In this document: piece by piece, positions 20,871 through 35,495 of the stretch
Layout of the letters: each line of letters starts with the position of its first letter
How positions within the stretch are numbered: the first letter of the stretch is position 1
From: Megaleporinus macrocephalus
Lineage: Eukaryota; Chordata; Actinopteri; Characiformes; Anostomidae
Reading direction: 5' to 3'
Assembly: GCA_021613375.1 (NCBI GenBank)
Contig: CM038704.1
Coordinates: 5,146,155 to 5,210,154, forward strand
DNA length: 64,000 bases
Notes under the pieces: generated by a model
Seen by the model: only the letters and a program-made list of their open reading frames with translations
The model's database searches: none
What the model was told of the DNA's origin: nothing
Made by a program: the position numbers and the translations under genes

Positions 20871-21618
20871 ATAAATGTACTAAGACTGTTTGGTTTTTTT
20901 TTAATAATTTAAAAAGCAGGTTTAAATCTGATTGGATGATATCAATCACTAAAAATTTGGACAAAGGTGTAGCATTTCATTAGTTCGTAGGAATACAGTT
21001 AAAAATGTCAGGAAGGGATTCTTGATTTTCAGCAGGTGGCATCATGGTTTGAATTATTAGTTTCTTCTTCAGAGGTTTTAGTATATTCTCAAGCAAAATA
21101 ATTAGAAGTTGCATTGTTATTTTATTTTATGTAATGAGGAAAAACTAAAACAACCAACCAATAATTTAGTGATTTTTTTCATACGTTTAGGAAATCAGTA
21201 CTTAGAACGCCATAAATTAAACAGAATTTTCACACACTGTTAAGGTATTGAAAAAAAGCCTTTTTTACTTCTATAATCCCAATATAACCTATAAATCTTC
21301 AAATCTATTATATGCTATGAGACATACTTGAAAAAGATTTACTATAAGCATCCTTGTCTGTGGTTTATGGGTTTAAACTCATTAAGTACTTAAACACTTT
21401 TTTACCCTTTTGCCTGTATGTAAGCAAGTATAGCATTTTATTAATTTTGCATTTCCCTTCATTCAGAAATAAATGTGTACACCACAGCTACAGATAACAT
21501 GCCTCCAAAGCATTATACAACAGCCATACAAAAGCAAGTTTATGCTTTCCTCAATTAGTTTCCTATAAAATAATCCTAATTAAGAGAGCCACAGTGACAA
21601 CTTAGTGTGACGGATCAG
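20871..21618. other. OR3 3' flank, no gene
   Basis: AT-rich sequence with no coding potential. The last 200 bp resembles the 3' flanks of OR1 and OR2 (CATTATACAACAGCCATACA at 21511 compares with 4271-4291), so it belongs to the OR duplication unit. Confidence 0.6.
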
Positions 21619-22554
21619 TTAGGAGGGCTGTATTTTTCTTTCACTGCTGTCTTTCTTCAAAATACACATCAGGTGCTTTTTCAAATAAGCACAGAATGTC
21701 TTATCTCTTAATCCATACACAATGGGACTTAGAACCCTGGGCAGTATGTGGGCCAAGATGTAAATTGTGAACCGTATGTCATTTAAAAGCTTAGGAAAGA
21801 GAGAAATCAACACGCCCTCAATTAATGGATCAATGTACATTAACATGCACAACAGAAGCTGCAGGCCATGCAGGAGGATTGTATTGCGAGCCTTTCGAGC
21901 ATCTGCACCTGTGGCCCTGGCAGCAAACACGATCTTGAAGTAGGTAAAGACCAGAGTGAACCACACGAAGGACAAATAGACAAGATGCGAGATATTTTTC
22001 TTCTCCACCAGGTACGGATGGCGGAATAAACTGTCTCGATGGCAGAAGATGGTAGAATGGAAGAATGATAAAGGCTCAGTGGCGAGGAGAATAAACAGGT
22101 CAGGAAGTATGGGGATGGCACCGAAGACCCAAATCAGTCCAATTAGTATGTATGTCCTGCGCACAGTACAAATCTGCATGTGACGTAACGGGTTACAGAT
22201 AGCAATGTAGCGCTCCACGGCCATGCCAGCCAGATTCAGTGGAGTGTTGTGGGTCGCAAACACTGCAATCATTACAATAAAGAGACAAAAAGAGACATTA
22301 ATGTTTAAAAAGAAAGAAAAGATGCTAAGCAAGACCGCAGTGGTAAGCTGGATCATGTCATTCACAACCATATGGATGAAGAGGATATATCGAGGATTCT
22401 CGTTGAAGATCTCATGCTTGAAGAAAGTGTGGACAAGTGTTCCATTAATGTAGTTAATGGAGATGTACAAAGCCACAACAACCACAGCCTTTGCAACAGT
22501 GGCACTGTCTCTCACTTTAGTTTGGGAGGTGTTGCTGTACGTCGAGAAATTCAT
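21619..22554 (-). CDS. Odorant receptor, 131-2-like family (OR3)
   Basis: A 311-residue, single-exon 7TM receptor starting MNFSTYSNTSQTKV. It keeps ENPRYILFIHMVVNDMIQL before TM2, MAVERYIAIC after TM3, TVRRTYILIGLIW at TM4, ADARKARNTILLHGLQLLLC at TM6 and PRVLSPIVYGLRDKTF in TM7. Candidate N-glycosylation sites are Asn2 (NFS) and Asn8 (NTS). Closest relatives here are OR1/OR2, with a shared LFSF-type TM2 and FFLNINVSFC. The start is the ATG at 22554; the GTG before it is not a start. The promoter block is present upstream, but the acceptor AG at 22599-22600 is changed to TG, as in OR1. Confidence 0.95.
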   Translation of the reverse strand: MNFSTYSNTSQTKVRDSATVAKAVVVVALYISINYINGTLVHTFFKHEIFNENPRYILFIHMVVNDMIQLTTAVLLSIFSFFLNINVSFCLFIVMIAVFATHNTPLNLAGMAVERYIAICNPLRHMQICTVRRTYILIGLIWVFGAIPILPDLFILLATEPLSFFHSTIFCHRDSLFRHPYLVEKKNISHLVYLSFVWFTLVFTYFKIVFAARATGADARKARNTILLHGLQLLLCMLMYIDPLIEGVLISLFPKLLNDIRFTIYILAHILPRVLSPIVYGLRDKTFCAYLKKHLMCILKKDSSERKIQPS

Positions 22555-22764
22555 CACTTTCTCCTTTTAGCACCCCAGTGTGCCTTTCTCAGACAAGGCA
22601 GTTAAACTGTGCAAAAGATAACATTTAACATTTGTCCTATATTACAGCATCTTCTAGTAACTAACTAGTAGTTTACATAGTTTTACAGCGTAGATAATCA
22701 AGAAAATTAAAATTAATGTAACAGAGTCTAGCAAACAAATCATCAGGCAGTTTAAGGCCTGATC

Positions 22765-22860
22765 ACCTAACTTCCTTAGTCTGCTATGAAAGAAAACATT
22801 TTTCCGCAAGCACTTATATTGAAGCTGAGGACAAGAGGATCAACCCCCCCCCCCCCTTTG
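22765..22860 (-). promoter_or_regulatory. Predicted OR3 core promoter with poly-C tract
   Basis: The gene-sense TTCAATATAAGTGC (complement of 22809-22823) is the TATA-like core. A possible donor GTTAGG starts at 22771, about 45 bp downstream. Upstream, the family G-rich block has expanded into a run of 13 C on the plus strand (22844-22856). Confidence 0.5.
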
Positions 22861-23128
22861 CAGAGAACTACACAAACACAACTGATTCCCCTTTTAGCCA
22901 TAGACAATTCCCAGTTAGCAATGCTAAGTGTCTCTCTGTTAGATTAATGAGTTGCAGTAAATGTAGGCAGACAGAAGGAGGCAAAGAGCCTGTAGAGGGG
23001 AGGGTGGGAAACATGCACTAAAGTTGAGGCCTTTCTGATACAGTATTTATGATTCTTTTAGTTATGAAGAGATTCTGAATAAGGGGGGTCAAATGATTTT
23101 GGACACTAATATGATCAAACACAAGCTA

Positions 23129-23131
<3 letters not shown>

Positions 23132-23217
<86 letters not shown>

Positions 23218-23239
23218 TGCATACAACTACAAAAATATG

Positions 23240-23319
<80 letters not shown>
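23132..23319. repeat. Two long (TA)n arrays with a duplicated spacer
   Basis: (TA)n runs at 23132-23204 and continues into (AC)n to 23217. After a spacer a second (TA)n fills 23243-23318. Both arrays are followed by the same words (ACAACTACAAAAATATGGTCT, then ACAATTACAAAAATATGGTCT), so an array-plus-spacer unit was duplicated. Confidence 0.95.
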
Positions 23320-23322
<3 letters not shown>

Positions 23323-23820
23323 TACAAAAATATGGTCTGCTCATTATCTAAGTCACAATTACATAGACAGTTCTCTCAATGATCACAAGTGTCCAGGCAG
23401 CAAAGCAGACCAAAACCATGATACACCTTCAACCATGCTCCGCAGTTGGAATGAGGCGTGTTTTTTTTGTTGTGCTTTGTTTCCTCAAACTTAAGATTTT
23501 TTGGACGGCAGCAACTTTCTTTGTGGTGTATTATCTTCTTAATTGAAATTAAAGTTTCTGCAAAAAAGGACTAAAAATTGAAAGGCCTGGACTGAGTAGA
23601 TACTAAGTACTGTTTGGCTATAAATCTAGTATACATTCTATGTTATACAAAAAGTTATTTTTATCCTCTTGTATTTTTTTTTTTATATTTTATTGTTTTT
23701 AAATAAACAGTAATGGAGTGTCCCTGTGCTGAAATTATTAAGTTATTAAGTTAAAATTACCATTTTTTTAACCATTATATCCATTACAAAGACAAGTTCA
23801 TCTGTACCAATGGCCAATGC

Positions 23821-24471
23821 CAGAGGTGTCAAATAACGAATTACAAATACTTTGTTACCTTACTTAAGTAGACATTTTTGTTATTTATACTTTACTGGAG
23901 TACTTATTTTTCAGATGACTTTTTACTTCTACTCCTCACATTACACTCCATTATCTGTACTTTCTACTCCTTACGTTTTAAACATAGTCTCGTTACTCCT
24001 ATTTCATTTCAGCTTGTTTTCACTCATGTACATTTACATTCTTGTAAAGATTATTGATAACATGTCTTTGAAGTTTGACTTTTTGCACCGTTACAATACT
24101 TATAGTCATCATATCTTCTGCTCCATGAAACACATGTTAATGCTCAGTATATACACATACATACACGGTCGAAACAGGAAGCCTAGCGCTTCCCAAATTT
24201 ATCAACATTAACATTTTAATATAACATTATAGTCATTATGTTTTTTGGGGAGGTGGGCTAGTGCACTATAGAGCCCTGTGGTGTGGCCTAAGCTTTTGTC
24301 CTTAAGGCATTTTTTCTCTTACATTACTTTTACTTTTATACTTTAAGTAATTTTGAAAGCAGTACTTTTACTGGAGTGAAAAGCTTGAGTTGATACTTTT
24401 TAAAGTATTTTTAAACCCTAGTATCTATACTTCTACCTGAGTAATGAATGTGAATACTTTTGACACCTTTG
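23821..24471. mobile_element. Non-autonomous hAT transposon (MITE), 651 bp
   Basis: The ends are inverted repeats, CAGAGGTGTCAAATA on the left and the complement of CAAAGGTGTCAAAAGTATTC on the right. A perfect 8-bp target duplication GCCAATGC lies at 23813-23820 and 24472-24479. Eight-bp duplications and CAG-type ends define hAT elements. No transposase is encoded; the interior is T-rich with short repeated words (TACTTTTACT). Confidence 0.9.
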
Positions 24472-24879
24472 GCCAATGCTATAGTATGGACGATACTGGA
24501 AGACAGCATTTTCAAAAAGATGGCCTTTGTTGTAGCTTGCAGTCAGTTTCCTGATCAGCGTGTAAACCTATTAGATTGATTCAGTCTGCATTTAATACAG
24601 TTTTATTGTATATTAGATTAGACACTAATTTGTCTGTCTTAGGTCTTATCAATGCATTTTCATGTTGTGCAGGGTTAAGAGTAAAAGAAGAACCTCATCG
24701 GGCAAACTAACCCTGTCCACATTCAAAAGAACACAAGACAGACACGATTCATTCATCTTAACAGGGTTGTGAATCTGAAAATCTGGTTGCAGCTTGATGT
24801 CTTTCAATCATGCTGTTTATGTTCTTTAGCCAGATAATTAAAAACCCTCATTGTTGTAATATGGTTTTTCCATAGCCGA

Positions 24880-25300
24880 GAACAAGAGCCTGAGGCAGAC
24901 TAGAATACCTTTAGGGTAATTAACGAAGGCTAGAGGGAGCTTCTGACATTTTAGCCTCCCCCAGGTCCTGACTAAAGGAGACAGGACTGGGAGAGGTGGG
25001 TGAGCCTTGAGGCCCTGAGCTCTCATTAGTATGTTCAGGCAAAAGGTCAACTCAGCCATGAATAGCTATTTTTTAAAGACACATAATGCATCCCAGGAGC
25101 TAATTAGGATGTCTGCGGAGATCCAAGAGGTAAGAGGTAACGAGATGAAGAGTTCCTAAAAAAACATTTAAGAGCAATTAGGATCTGATAAGCTTTTGTT
25201 TTGGCTTATTTATTGAAGTCTCTTTGGAAATGACCTTTTGATTGCGTGAGGATCCTGACACACCTATGAGGCACAAAGGATGCTAATTACAAAGTGAGCA
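24880..25300. promoter_or_regulatory. Candidate OR cluster enhancer (homeodomain and EBF-like sites)
   Basis: This is a non-repetitive patch in the largest gene-free interval. TAATTA sites occur at 24917, 25101 and 25284, CATTAG at 25024 and CAATTAGG at 25175. EBF/Olf-1-like words are TCCCCCAGGTC (about 24957) and TCCCAGGAGC (25091-25100), the latter directly abutting TAATTA. Close pairing of EBF-like and Lhx2-type sites characterises mammalian OR enhancers. Function here is inferred from motif clustering only. Confidence 0.35.
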
Positions 25301-25319
25301 GTGTGTGTTTACAAAATAA

Positions 25320-28170
25320 AAATCATATTATTACAGCACGTGCCTTAAGGATAATAACCTTTGTGACTCACTAAATGTTAACATAAAGTTCACTACACAG
25401 GGGAAAACCCATATTAGGCCCACCTAGATGTAAATATGTACAAACTTGTTTGTATTTACCTATTTTATTCACAATTTATTTTTTATGAGTTTTATTTTGA
25501 GTATTGATTTTCCTCTTTTTAATGCTGTATCTTACAAGCAAAATTGTATTTAAAAAAATATGAAATATAGGACAGAAAAGCATGAAAATTCCAGTTTTTG
25601 GCTTTATTTCAGAAGAATGAATCTCATAAACAACTGAAACACTCTTTTAAGAAGGACTAATAAAAAACATTTAAACTGTGATTCCTTTTTAATTCAAATA
25701 TTTAATCAGTTTATGCATTCAAGCCTGGGTGGTTCCCTAACATTGACTAATTGCAGTGTTTTTACTTGATTTAGACTCTCAGTCTATCACCTTATTTATG
25801 TTTTTATATATTTAATTCACTCCTGTACATTTAGTATACTTAGCAATGCAGATGCAAAATAAAGAAAATTAAAAAAAAATAATTACAGTGAAACTTCTGT
25901 AACTTGAAATGTGTGAATATGAGGCTTTGTTGAGCTGAACACATTAGTAAGGCATGCTTAGAAAATGTTGCATGCATGCTTAACAACATATATGGTGAAC
26001 AGGCTGGTTTAACAGTATCATTTTACCCCAGATAACAAATGCTATCTCAGATTTCATATTTTGGCATTATGTGGTGAATAGCAAGTAATATAGTTAATAA
26101 TTCAATTCTCACAGTATTAACAAATAGAAATAGTTATAGTTCGCAATGCAAGAAATTAATCAGTATAATCTATTGTTTAAATTTGACAAAAAATATGTTA
26201 ATAATGCATCTATAATTTTAGTATTTTTTGTTTAGCTATGACACAACACCTTTTAGCTTAATTACTTAATAATTTAAAAAAAGCTTAATTACTTTAATAA
26301 TTGTCATCATTAAAAGCATTATGGTGAGTTTTGAAGAGATTCTAGAATAGCCCCACCTGGAGTTTGGTCATCTGAGTTTGGCCACTAGAGGGAGGCAGAG
26401 AGCCCCCTTAGCAATCAGAGCAACCAGTGTCACCTGTGACTGGCCTACTAGAGAGGAGTTCTCATGTTTCTCAGTGTTTAGGATTGTGCTGGCCTCCAGA
26501 CTAAGCTGGTAATTATCATGAGGTCTTCTAAAGTCTAGCTATCTGAGCCAGTGTACGTATTTGAGGTTAATAATGAATTAAATTATTACAATTAGTCAAT
26601 CTCGAGGTGTGTACAGGAAAGAAAAACTGGAAAAAGTAAAATATTTTCTAAAAGCCCATAACATGTAAAACCCAATGTGCATGTTTTTCTTTGGAAGGCA
26701 ATGATATAATTACAGGCACAGGAACAAAATCAGCCTGGATAAGTCTGAGTGATTAAATAAAGCTTTGGAAATAATGTATATCAATGAATTACAACTGTCA
26801 TAAGATGAACTGATCACAGTGAAGACAAGCACTGTTTTGGATACTTGTGGATACAGAGAGGAGTTAGAGGTAAAAGCAGACTATTGCAGTAAAATGCTGA
26901 CGATGATTTTGGTTCATGCTTTTGTGGACAGGTCTGAGAACAGAGCAGTGGTATTAAATATTCCAGTCAAGCTTTCTGATGAATGGTGATTTGTGGAATG
27001 TGAAATTCAGAACAGCAGAAGAGAGATATGTTTGCTGATTTTTATGCTTTCTGTGGAAAAACAGACTCTGTTTTTGATGACAATAATAGTGATTTACCAC
27101 TGGAAAGTCTTTCTGATCAAGACACACATATAATCTGAGGCTGCAAACATGGCCCAAATTAGGAACAACAAAATGTATCACTGAACCTCTAAATTGGTGT
27201 ACAGCAAACATGAGTGCCCCAAGCTAGGATTTGAGTCTCTGCCCAGTCAAGCACACCACACTTTACCAATAAGAGTCCTTGGGCTAGACACCAAACACTA
27301 AATTTATTCGCGCCTGTAACAAAAACTGTAAATATCTCTGGATAAGAGTGTCTGTCAAAAGCCACATATGTAAATGTATGATGTACTATATATCAAAATG
27401 TGAAAGGAAGGTAGGAATGTGCACTTGCAGTAACAAACAGATAATGATTTATGTTTTTTCTGATCTAGAAAGTTCTACTTAGGCTTATTGGAACTGCTGG
27501 CAAATGAAGGGCAAATGAAGGGTGATGGATAAAATTTATCTTTACAGCACTATAAATTCTAACAGAAAAAAAACTCCAAGAGCATATCTAATGATAGATT
27601 CATGATGAAAGTTGTGACTGCGTTATGTCCATTTTCCATGTTATTTTATTGTATAATTACTGAGCTTTTCCAGAAATGATTTATTAAACAGAATCCAAAA
27701 TTATCTGTACACTGGTTAAGTACCTGCATCCATTTCATGTCCTACAACAATACCTGTAAAGGTAGGCCAGCTTATCTGCAAGGCCATGATGTTGACCTGG
27801 ATTTATTCTACATTGCTGTCCAAACAAAAACAAGTATCCAAAATCACAACTTTACAGGAGAGACCAACAACTGCCTTTATGTTTAGTGTAAGTAAATATA
27901 ACCAGACTTCTTTCTGACCTATTTTGAAACATTTCTATTGGTCTGTCGTTATGAAATGTAAATGGCAGCTGTCGTGTTAAATGATGTAGAAAAATAAAAA
28001 TCAACAAAAATGGAGATACAACGTGCTGCTAGAGCTAACAGTCACAAACAACACCAGCAACATCTTTTTAATGGGCTTTTGGCTTTATAGTCACAAACAT
28101 TCTGGTTTACACATTGTTTTTAAATGTCAGTTTTTCTTAGTCAAGTCAAAACATGTAATGCTTTTTAATG
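25320..28170. other. Gene-free AT-rich interval
   Basis: I see no coding sequence or OR remnant. A CTCF-like word CCACTAGAGGGAGG occurs at 26382-26395. A SINE-type tail lies at 27230-27385. Confidence 0.6.
27225..27385 (+). mobile_element. SINE-like repeat tail
   Basis: The segment ends with CTCTGGATAAGAGTGTCTG and then CCACATATGTAAATGTATG. This is close to the widespread fish repeat tail 'ggataagag..tctgccaaatgc..taaatgta'. The inverted start of such a repeat is also seen at 57835-57880. Confidence 0.6.
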
Positions 28171-28430
28171 ATTATATTTGACCAATCAGTGGTCGGCATA
28201 CAGTCTGACATGTACAAGAGTTATATAATATTATATAAATAAATAATATCATAATATGACATAATATGCAGTGAGTAGTATTAATAAACAAGGTTATCCA
28301 GTTGTTTGACCTGGCCAAATCTGGTAAAATGCCATGTAGCTTTGTGGCATCATTCATATCATATCTTAGGGTGCCTCTGCATTAAAATACTTTGAATTGA
28401 CATTTAAAATTTACTCTTAACTAAATTATA

Positions 28431-29345
28431 TTAGCTGTAGGTTTTTACCTTCATGTTAAATAAACCACATGTTAAATACATTCTGACATATTTGTACATT
28501 TTTTGGTCTCGGACTCCATATATAAGAGGACTGAGCAGCCTTGGAATAACATTAGACACTAAATAGGCAAGATACATAAATATGGTTCTATGTTTTGGAA
28601 ACAGTGCTAAGAAAAAATAGTTGATAAGTGGAGTAACATAAGCGAGCATGCAGAGAAGAAGCTGCAGACCATGCAGCAAAATAGTGTTCCGGGATTTTCT
28701 GGCAGAAACCTGATCTGACGTCGCAGCTTTGGCTGCCTGGAGAATCTTCAAGTAAGTAAAGATCAGCGTCATCCACACACACGATAAATAAAACACCTCT
28801 ACAGTAATGGTTCTAACGAGGTGCTGATTTGAGCCAAAAACATTCTTGCTGTAGCAGATAATGGACATTGAGAAGATACTGATGGGCTCATTCAGCAGCA
28901 CTATGACGATATCAGCGAGTGCAGGAATGAAGGTTAGAAGCCATATCAGGCTGATGAGGATGTAGGTCCTGTTCACTGAGCAGAGCTGAGCGTGATGCAG
29001 CGGTTTGCAGATGGCGATGTAGCGCTCCAAGGCCATTCCAGCTAAATTCAGTGGAGTGTTTTCTGCAGTTATTGTGGCAACCAGAACCAGAAAACTGCAG
29101 ACCCCCACATTCAAAAAAGGTAATGCGTAAGACATAATGTGCAGAGTAACTGAAAGGAAAAGCATGATTATGTCATTGATGACAAGGTGAATGTACAGAA
29201 TATATCTTGTGTCCGTGTAGAAAACTGGATTCTTAAAAAAGGCAAACACAAAAATTCCATTGATGTAGGTTATGATGACACCCAACCCAACTGCAATGAA
29301 GTTTTTTATAAAAGCTTCTTCAAAAGCGTCCTGGCTTGAGTTCAT
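28431..29345 (-). CDS. Odorant receptor, 131-2-like family, divergent (OR4)
   Basis: A 304-residue 7TM receptor starting MNSSQDAFEE. I use the ATG at 29345, because the more upstream in-frame codon is GTG. The N-glycosylation site is NSS (2-4). Family motifs are present but diverged: DTRYILYIHLVINDIIML before TM2, MALERYIAICKPLHH after TM3, SVNRTYILISLIW at TM4, ARKSRNTILLHGLQLLLCML at TM6 and PRLLSPLIYGVRDQK at TM7. It is the most distant intact member in the window and has no sister copy. A 3' splice site CGTTGCTTCAG|TGAGG lies 5 bp before the ATG, so a non-coding upstream exon is expected. Confidence 0.94.
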   Translation of the reverse strand: MNSSQDAFEEAFIKNFIAVGLGVIITYINGIFVFAFFKNPVFYTDTRYILYIHLVINDIIMLFLSVTLHIMSYALPFLNVGVCSFLVLVATITAENTPLNLAGMALERYIAICKPLHHAQLCSVNRTYILISLIWLLTFIPALADIVIVLLNEPISIFSMSIICYSKNVFGSNQHLVRTITVEVFYLSCVWMTLIFTYLKILQAAKAATSDQVSARKSRNTILLHGLQLLLCMLAYVTPLINYFFLALFPKHRTIFMYLAYLVSNVIPRLLSPLIYGVRDQKMYKYVRMYLTCGLFNMKVKTYS

Positions 29346-29350
29346 CCTCA

Positions 29351-29365
29351 CTGAAGCAACGTTTG
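29351..29365 (-). promoter_or_regulatory. Predicted 3' splice site of the OR4 5' UTR intron
   Basis: In the gene sense, CGTTGCTTCAG ends at 29351 and the exon resumes TGAGGATG. A possible donor AGCAG|GTATAT lies near 29980. The TATA-like sequence upstream of it is not convincing, so the OR4 promoter is left open. Confidence 0.45.
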
Positions 29366-29414
29366 GATAAATTTAGTATCGATAAAACTCATTAACCGAT
29401 TTTATCAAACAGAA

Positions 29415-29415
29415 C

Positions 29416-29447
<32 letters not shown>

Positions 29448-29450
29448 CAC
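29415..29450. repeat. (TA)n microsatellite
   Basis: A run of TA dinucleotides followed by GTATATACACATACACC, upstream of OR4. Confidence 0.9.
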
Positions 29451-30179
29451 ATACACCACAATTATATCGCTGTTTCATGGCACAATCAATATATAATATA
29501 AATGCACTTTTATTTGTAACATAAATCTAATGCAATTGGTATTAATATAAATAGAACTATATGTGTGTAAATTAAATGATAGAAATATGTTCCTCAGTTA
29601 AGACTAACATGTTAAGTCTACTTTTATGCTCTACTTTATCTCTGTTTTTAATTGCTGGTGCTTCCCTTGTGGTAATGACGAAGCAGCCAAAATTAGATGA
29701 CGGTAATCGTCATCTCAAGAGCACTAAAAAAGTTACCAGTACTTTTCTGCAAAAAATAAACACAAAGCAATATAAGGTTTTTTGGTACCACTTTGTACAT
29801 TTATATTGTATTATGAGGCATATTTGTGTATATTTTGGCCCTGAGTTTTATGTATTTCCACAATTCAGAAATATTCCAGCTTTATTTTATATCACACCGG
29901 TGTTTAGTATCATCCTTCCCAGTGTTGTCTTCATATGACACACATAAAACAAATTCTCAACAGGATAGTAAGGATGATATACCTGCTTTGCTTTTGACCT
30001 CTAGTGGTTTAACTGTGAAACTGCAGTACGAAAGATTTTAGAGGCTTTTTCAATCCTATGTATTGTCTGTAGTATATAAACAAAGAATATTGTTTAGAAT
30101 CTAAATATTTAGAATATATATACACCGTATACATCAATATACTATATATTTACTATATAAATATATATCTTGGCCACAA

Positions 30180-30360
30180 AAAAACAGTATCTTCCACTTT
30201 ATTCCACTAGTTGGGGTCACGGGGGGGCTGGAGCCAATCCCAACATTATTGGACGAACCTAACCTCTTAAGACTGTGGGAGGAAACCCATTTAAGCATGG
30301 GGAGAACCCGGATTGCCTTGCTGTGAGGCGACAGTGCTAACCACTCTACTACCGGTCTTC
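30180..30360 (-). mobile_element. Interspersed repeat (SINE-like), inverted copy
   Basis: The plus strand reads GGGGGGCTGGAGCCAATCCC, GACTGTGGGAGGAAACCC, GGGGAGAACCCGGATTGCC and GTGAGGCGACAGTGCTAACC. This is the complement of the repeat family seen at 20597-20870. Confidence 0.7.
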
Positions 30361-32378
30361 CACCAAATTTTCTCTGTATTTTTTAATATGTAACCTCTGT
30401 GATAGCTGTGATTATGAGTGTGGTGGTCTTCACTGCTGAGCTGGTCTGCATGGAGTCCTTTTCTTTGGCTGAAGTTTGATAATATCACTGTGTGATAAGG
30501 TCATGAATGAAATGGGAATAAAAAAACTGGGGTTACACTGAAAAGCTCTCAAAGCAGTAGCTAAAACATCATCAACATCAAGGCTGGAAACACCCTGAGC
30601 AGGCCACAGGCATCACAGGCAGACATACCGATACCTGGGGGAAACTTTATTATCTTCAACTCACCTGACTGTATGTAATTGAACTGTGGGAAGAAACCCA
30701 CACAGACATGAGGGGAACAAGTTAACTGACTGCACAACCCACCTAGTAATGCAACTATGCTGTCCTTTAGCTAAAAAGTACCCAATTAAATTCTGAATTG
30801 AATTCTAAATAAATTCCGATCATCCTATGATATATCACATGATTTTTTATTATTATTTATTGTTGTTGTTGCTCAGTGAGCATATAAGTATAGTTCACAA
30901 ACAGTCATCTTCACAGTTCCCCACCGCTTTAATTTAAAACTTGAGGATACAAATATAAACAGTCTTAAAAATTAATATCATTACACAATGTTGTTTGTAA
31001 GAAATAGTATGCAGTGAGTCTTACTTATCTTTACGATCTTTATCTATACAACACTGTGAATATATACCAAGTCTTAGGGAGAATAGTTTGAATTGATTGA
31101 TGTGGGCAGTGAGTATGTTTTTGGTTGTAAATGTACTTTATATCATCAGAATAACTTCCAATTAACATTAAGACAACAGAAAGAAACAGCTATTTCTTCT
31201 TTTAAAAAACAGCACTGCTGTTTACGGTGGTCACAAGCTTTGTTCCCAACCATTATATAATCGCTGTGGAGAGAAAAAAAAACATGCATCTCAATTTCTT
31301 TGTATTTATTTTCTTTTTTCTATATCATCTAAAGACGACAGCTGTTCTTTATAGCATGTGATATAGAAATGCTTTAAAATCACTTGTAATAAACCATCTT
31401 TACATTAACTTACATTAAAAGTTCTGAATGTTTTTGGCCTCTCCTGTAAAGTTACTTGCTTATTTATTGGACAGCGACGAAACGGATTTGTTAAATTTCA
31501 CATTATTTATTTCAAAGATTTTCTGCAGATTTCCAGGTCCCACGTTTTATTAAGTCTCTCTAATAACTGTGTAGTTACACATGCAACAACAAAGTAAGTA
31601 CGTAAGATGCAGCCATTGTAACACATGGGTTACAGTAATACAGCTTACATAATTCAACATGTATCGATTTCTTTGCTGACACATGTAATTACATAAGGGT
31701 ATCTTAAATGGTCACCTGTGGTTTTCTTTCATGAGTACCATTACATTACATATTGGTTTAAAATTGGCCACAATAACACAGCACTACCAGCAATGTAGCT
31801 GTACATACTGTCTTAATGCATGTCATTAAACACGTTTTCTTATATTGGTATAAAAGAATTCTGCTGTTCTAGTCTATTTACAAATTCATTTAAACTCTTT
31901 AATTACATGAGCTGCACTACTTTAATCCATCTGTAACAGTTGCTAGATCAGTAGTTGTTACATTGTCACTGCATGTGTTGTTCATGTGTAACTGCACATT
32001 TATTAAAGACATCTAATATATAAAGTGGAACCGGTCTCCATCACTGATTTGTAAGCAAACTTATTCAGAGTGGGTTTGGTGTGAAATTGATTGTAGAGAT
32101 GTTGTTTACAGTGGTGGTGTTGGGAACCAGAACCAATGACTACAACACAATATATTTTATTTTCTATCCAAAACCACCAGTGAAGTACTTTAAGGTATTA
32201 ATTAGACTGTAACTACAAATACTGGTCTATCTTGAGAAATGTCTGGGAATGGCTTATAGCTTTAAATATAGTTCTGTCATTTTCAAGACTGTACAGTACT
32301 GTATTTGTGAACTAACCTCATTTGTACAATAACATGCTGTACACACGACACGTTGTGCCAAGTTTCTGGTCTTGGTCT
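30361..32378. other. Intergenic between OR4 and OR5
   Basis: AT-rich with no gene. A second fragment of the SINE-like family lies at about 30640-30760. The words GGGAACCAGAACCAATGACT at 32128-32147 match 42719-42739 in the OR7 3' flank, a trace of an older shared duplication. Confidence 0.55.
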
Positions 32379-35182
<2,804 letters not shown>

Positions 35183-35443
35183 GATCTGGAATCAAAAACA
35201 TTTAAAGTTGTAAACAAAAGCATTATGAACACTTTCCTAGTGCTGCAATTACAGAAAATTATTGAGTAAGTTATTAAACAATTAAAACAGTCTAAACCTC
35301 TAAACAAATCTCAAACATTTTCATATATATATATATATATATATAGAATGTTTTTTTTCTATATATCTGAAATAATCCACATTACATATTTATTTATTTT
35401 AGAAAATGTGAAAACTTTCTTTCTACACAGATTAGTGCTGTAA

Positions 35444-35495
35444 ACTCACCTTTGTTGCATTGGTCTGACCTCTTAGCACAGATCCCTATTATATA
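35444..35495 (-). promoter_or_regulatory. Predicted OR5 promoter and first-exon donor
   Basis: In the gene sense, TATATAA (complement of 35489-35495) is followed 39 bp later by a consensus donor CAAAG|GTGAGT (exon end at 35450). The matching acceptor is GATTCCAG|ATC just before the start codon at 35182. If transcription starts about 30 bp from the TATA box, the first exon is only about 15 nt. Confidence 0.5.

Noticed and set aside
23093..23494. A 133-residue Tyr/Ile-repeat protein
   Set aside because: The frame is a translation of the (TA)n arrays on either strand, with no real coding signal. The same holds for the frames over 34093-34434 and 33964-34260.
29576..29938. A 120-residue hydrophobic protein upstream of OR4
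   Set aside because: Hydrophobic character comes from T-rich sequence. No family motif, no supporting splice or promoter signals, and opposite orientation to the cluster.
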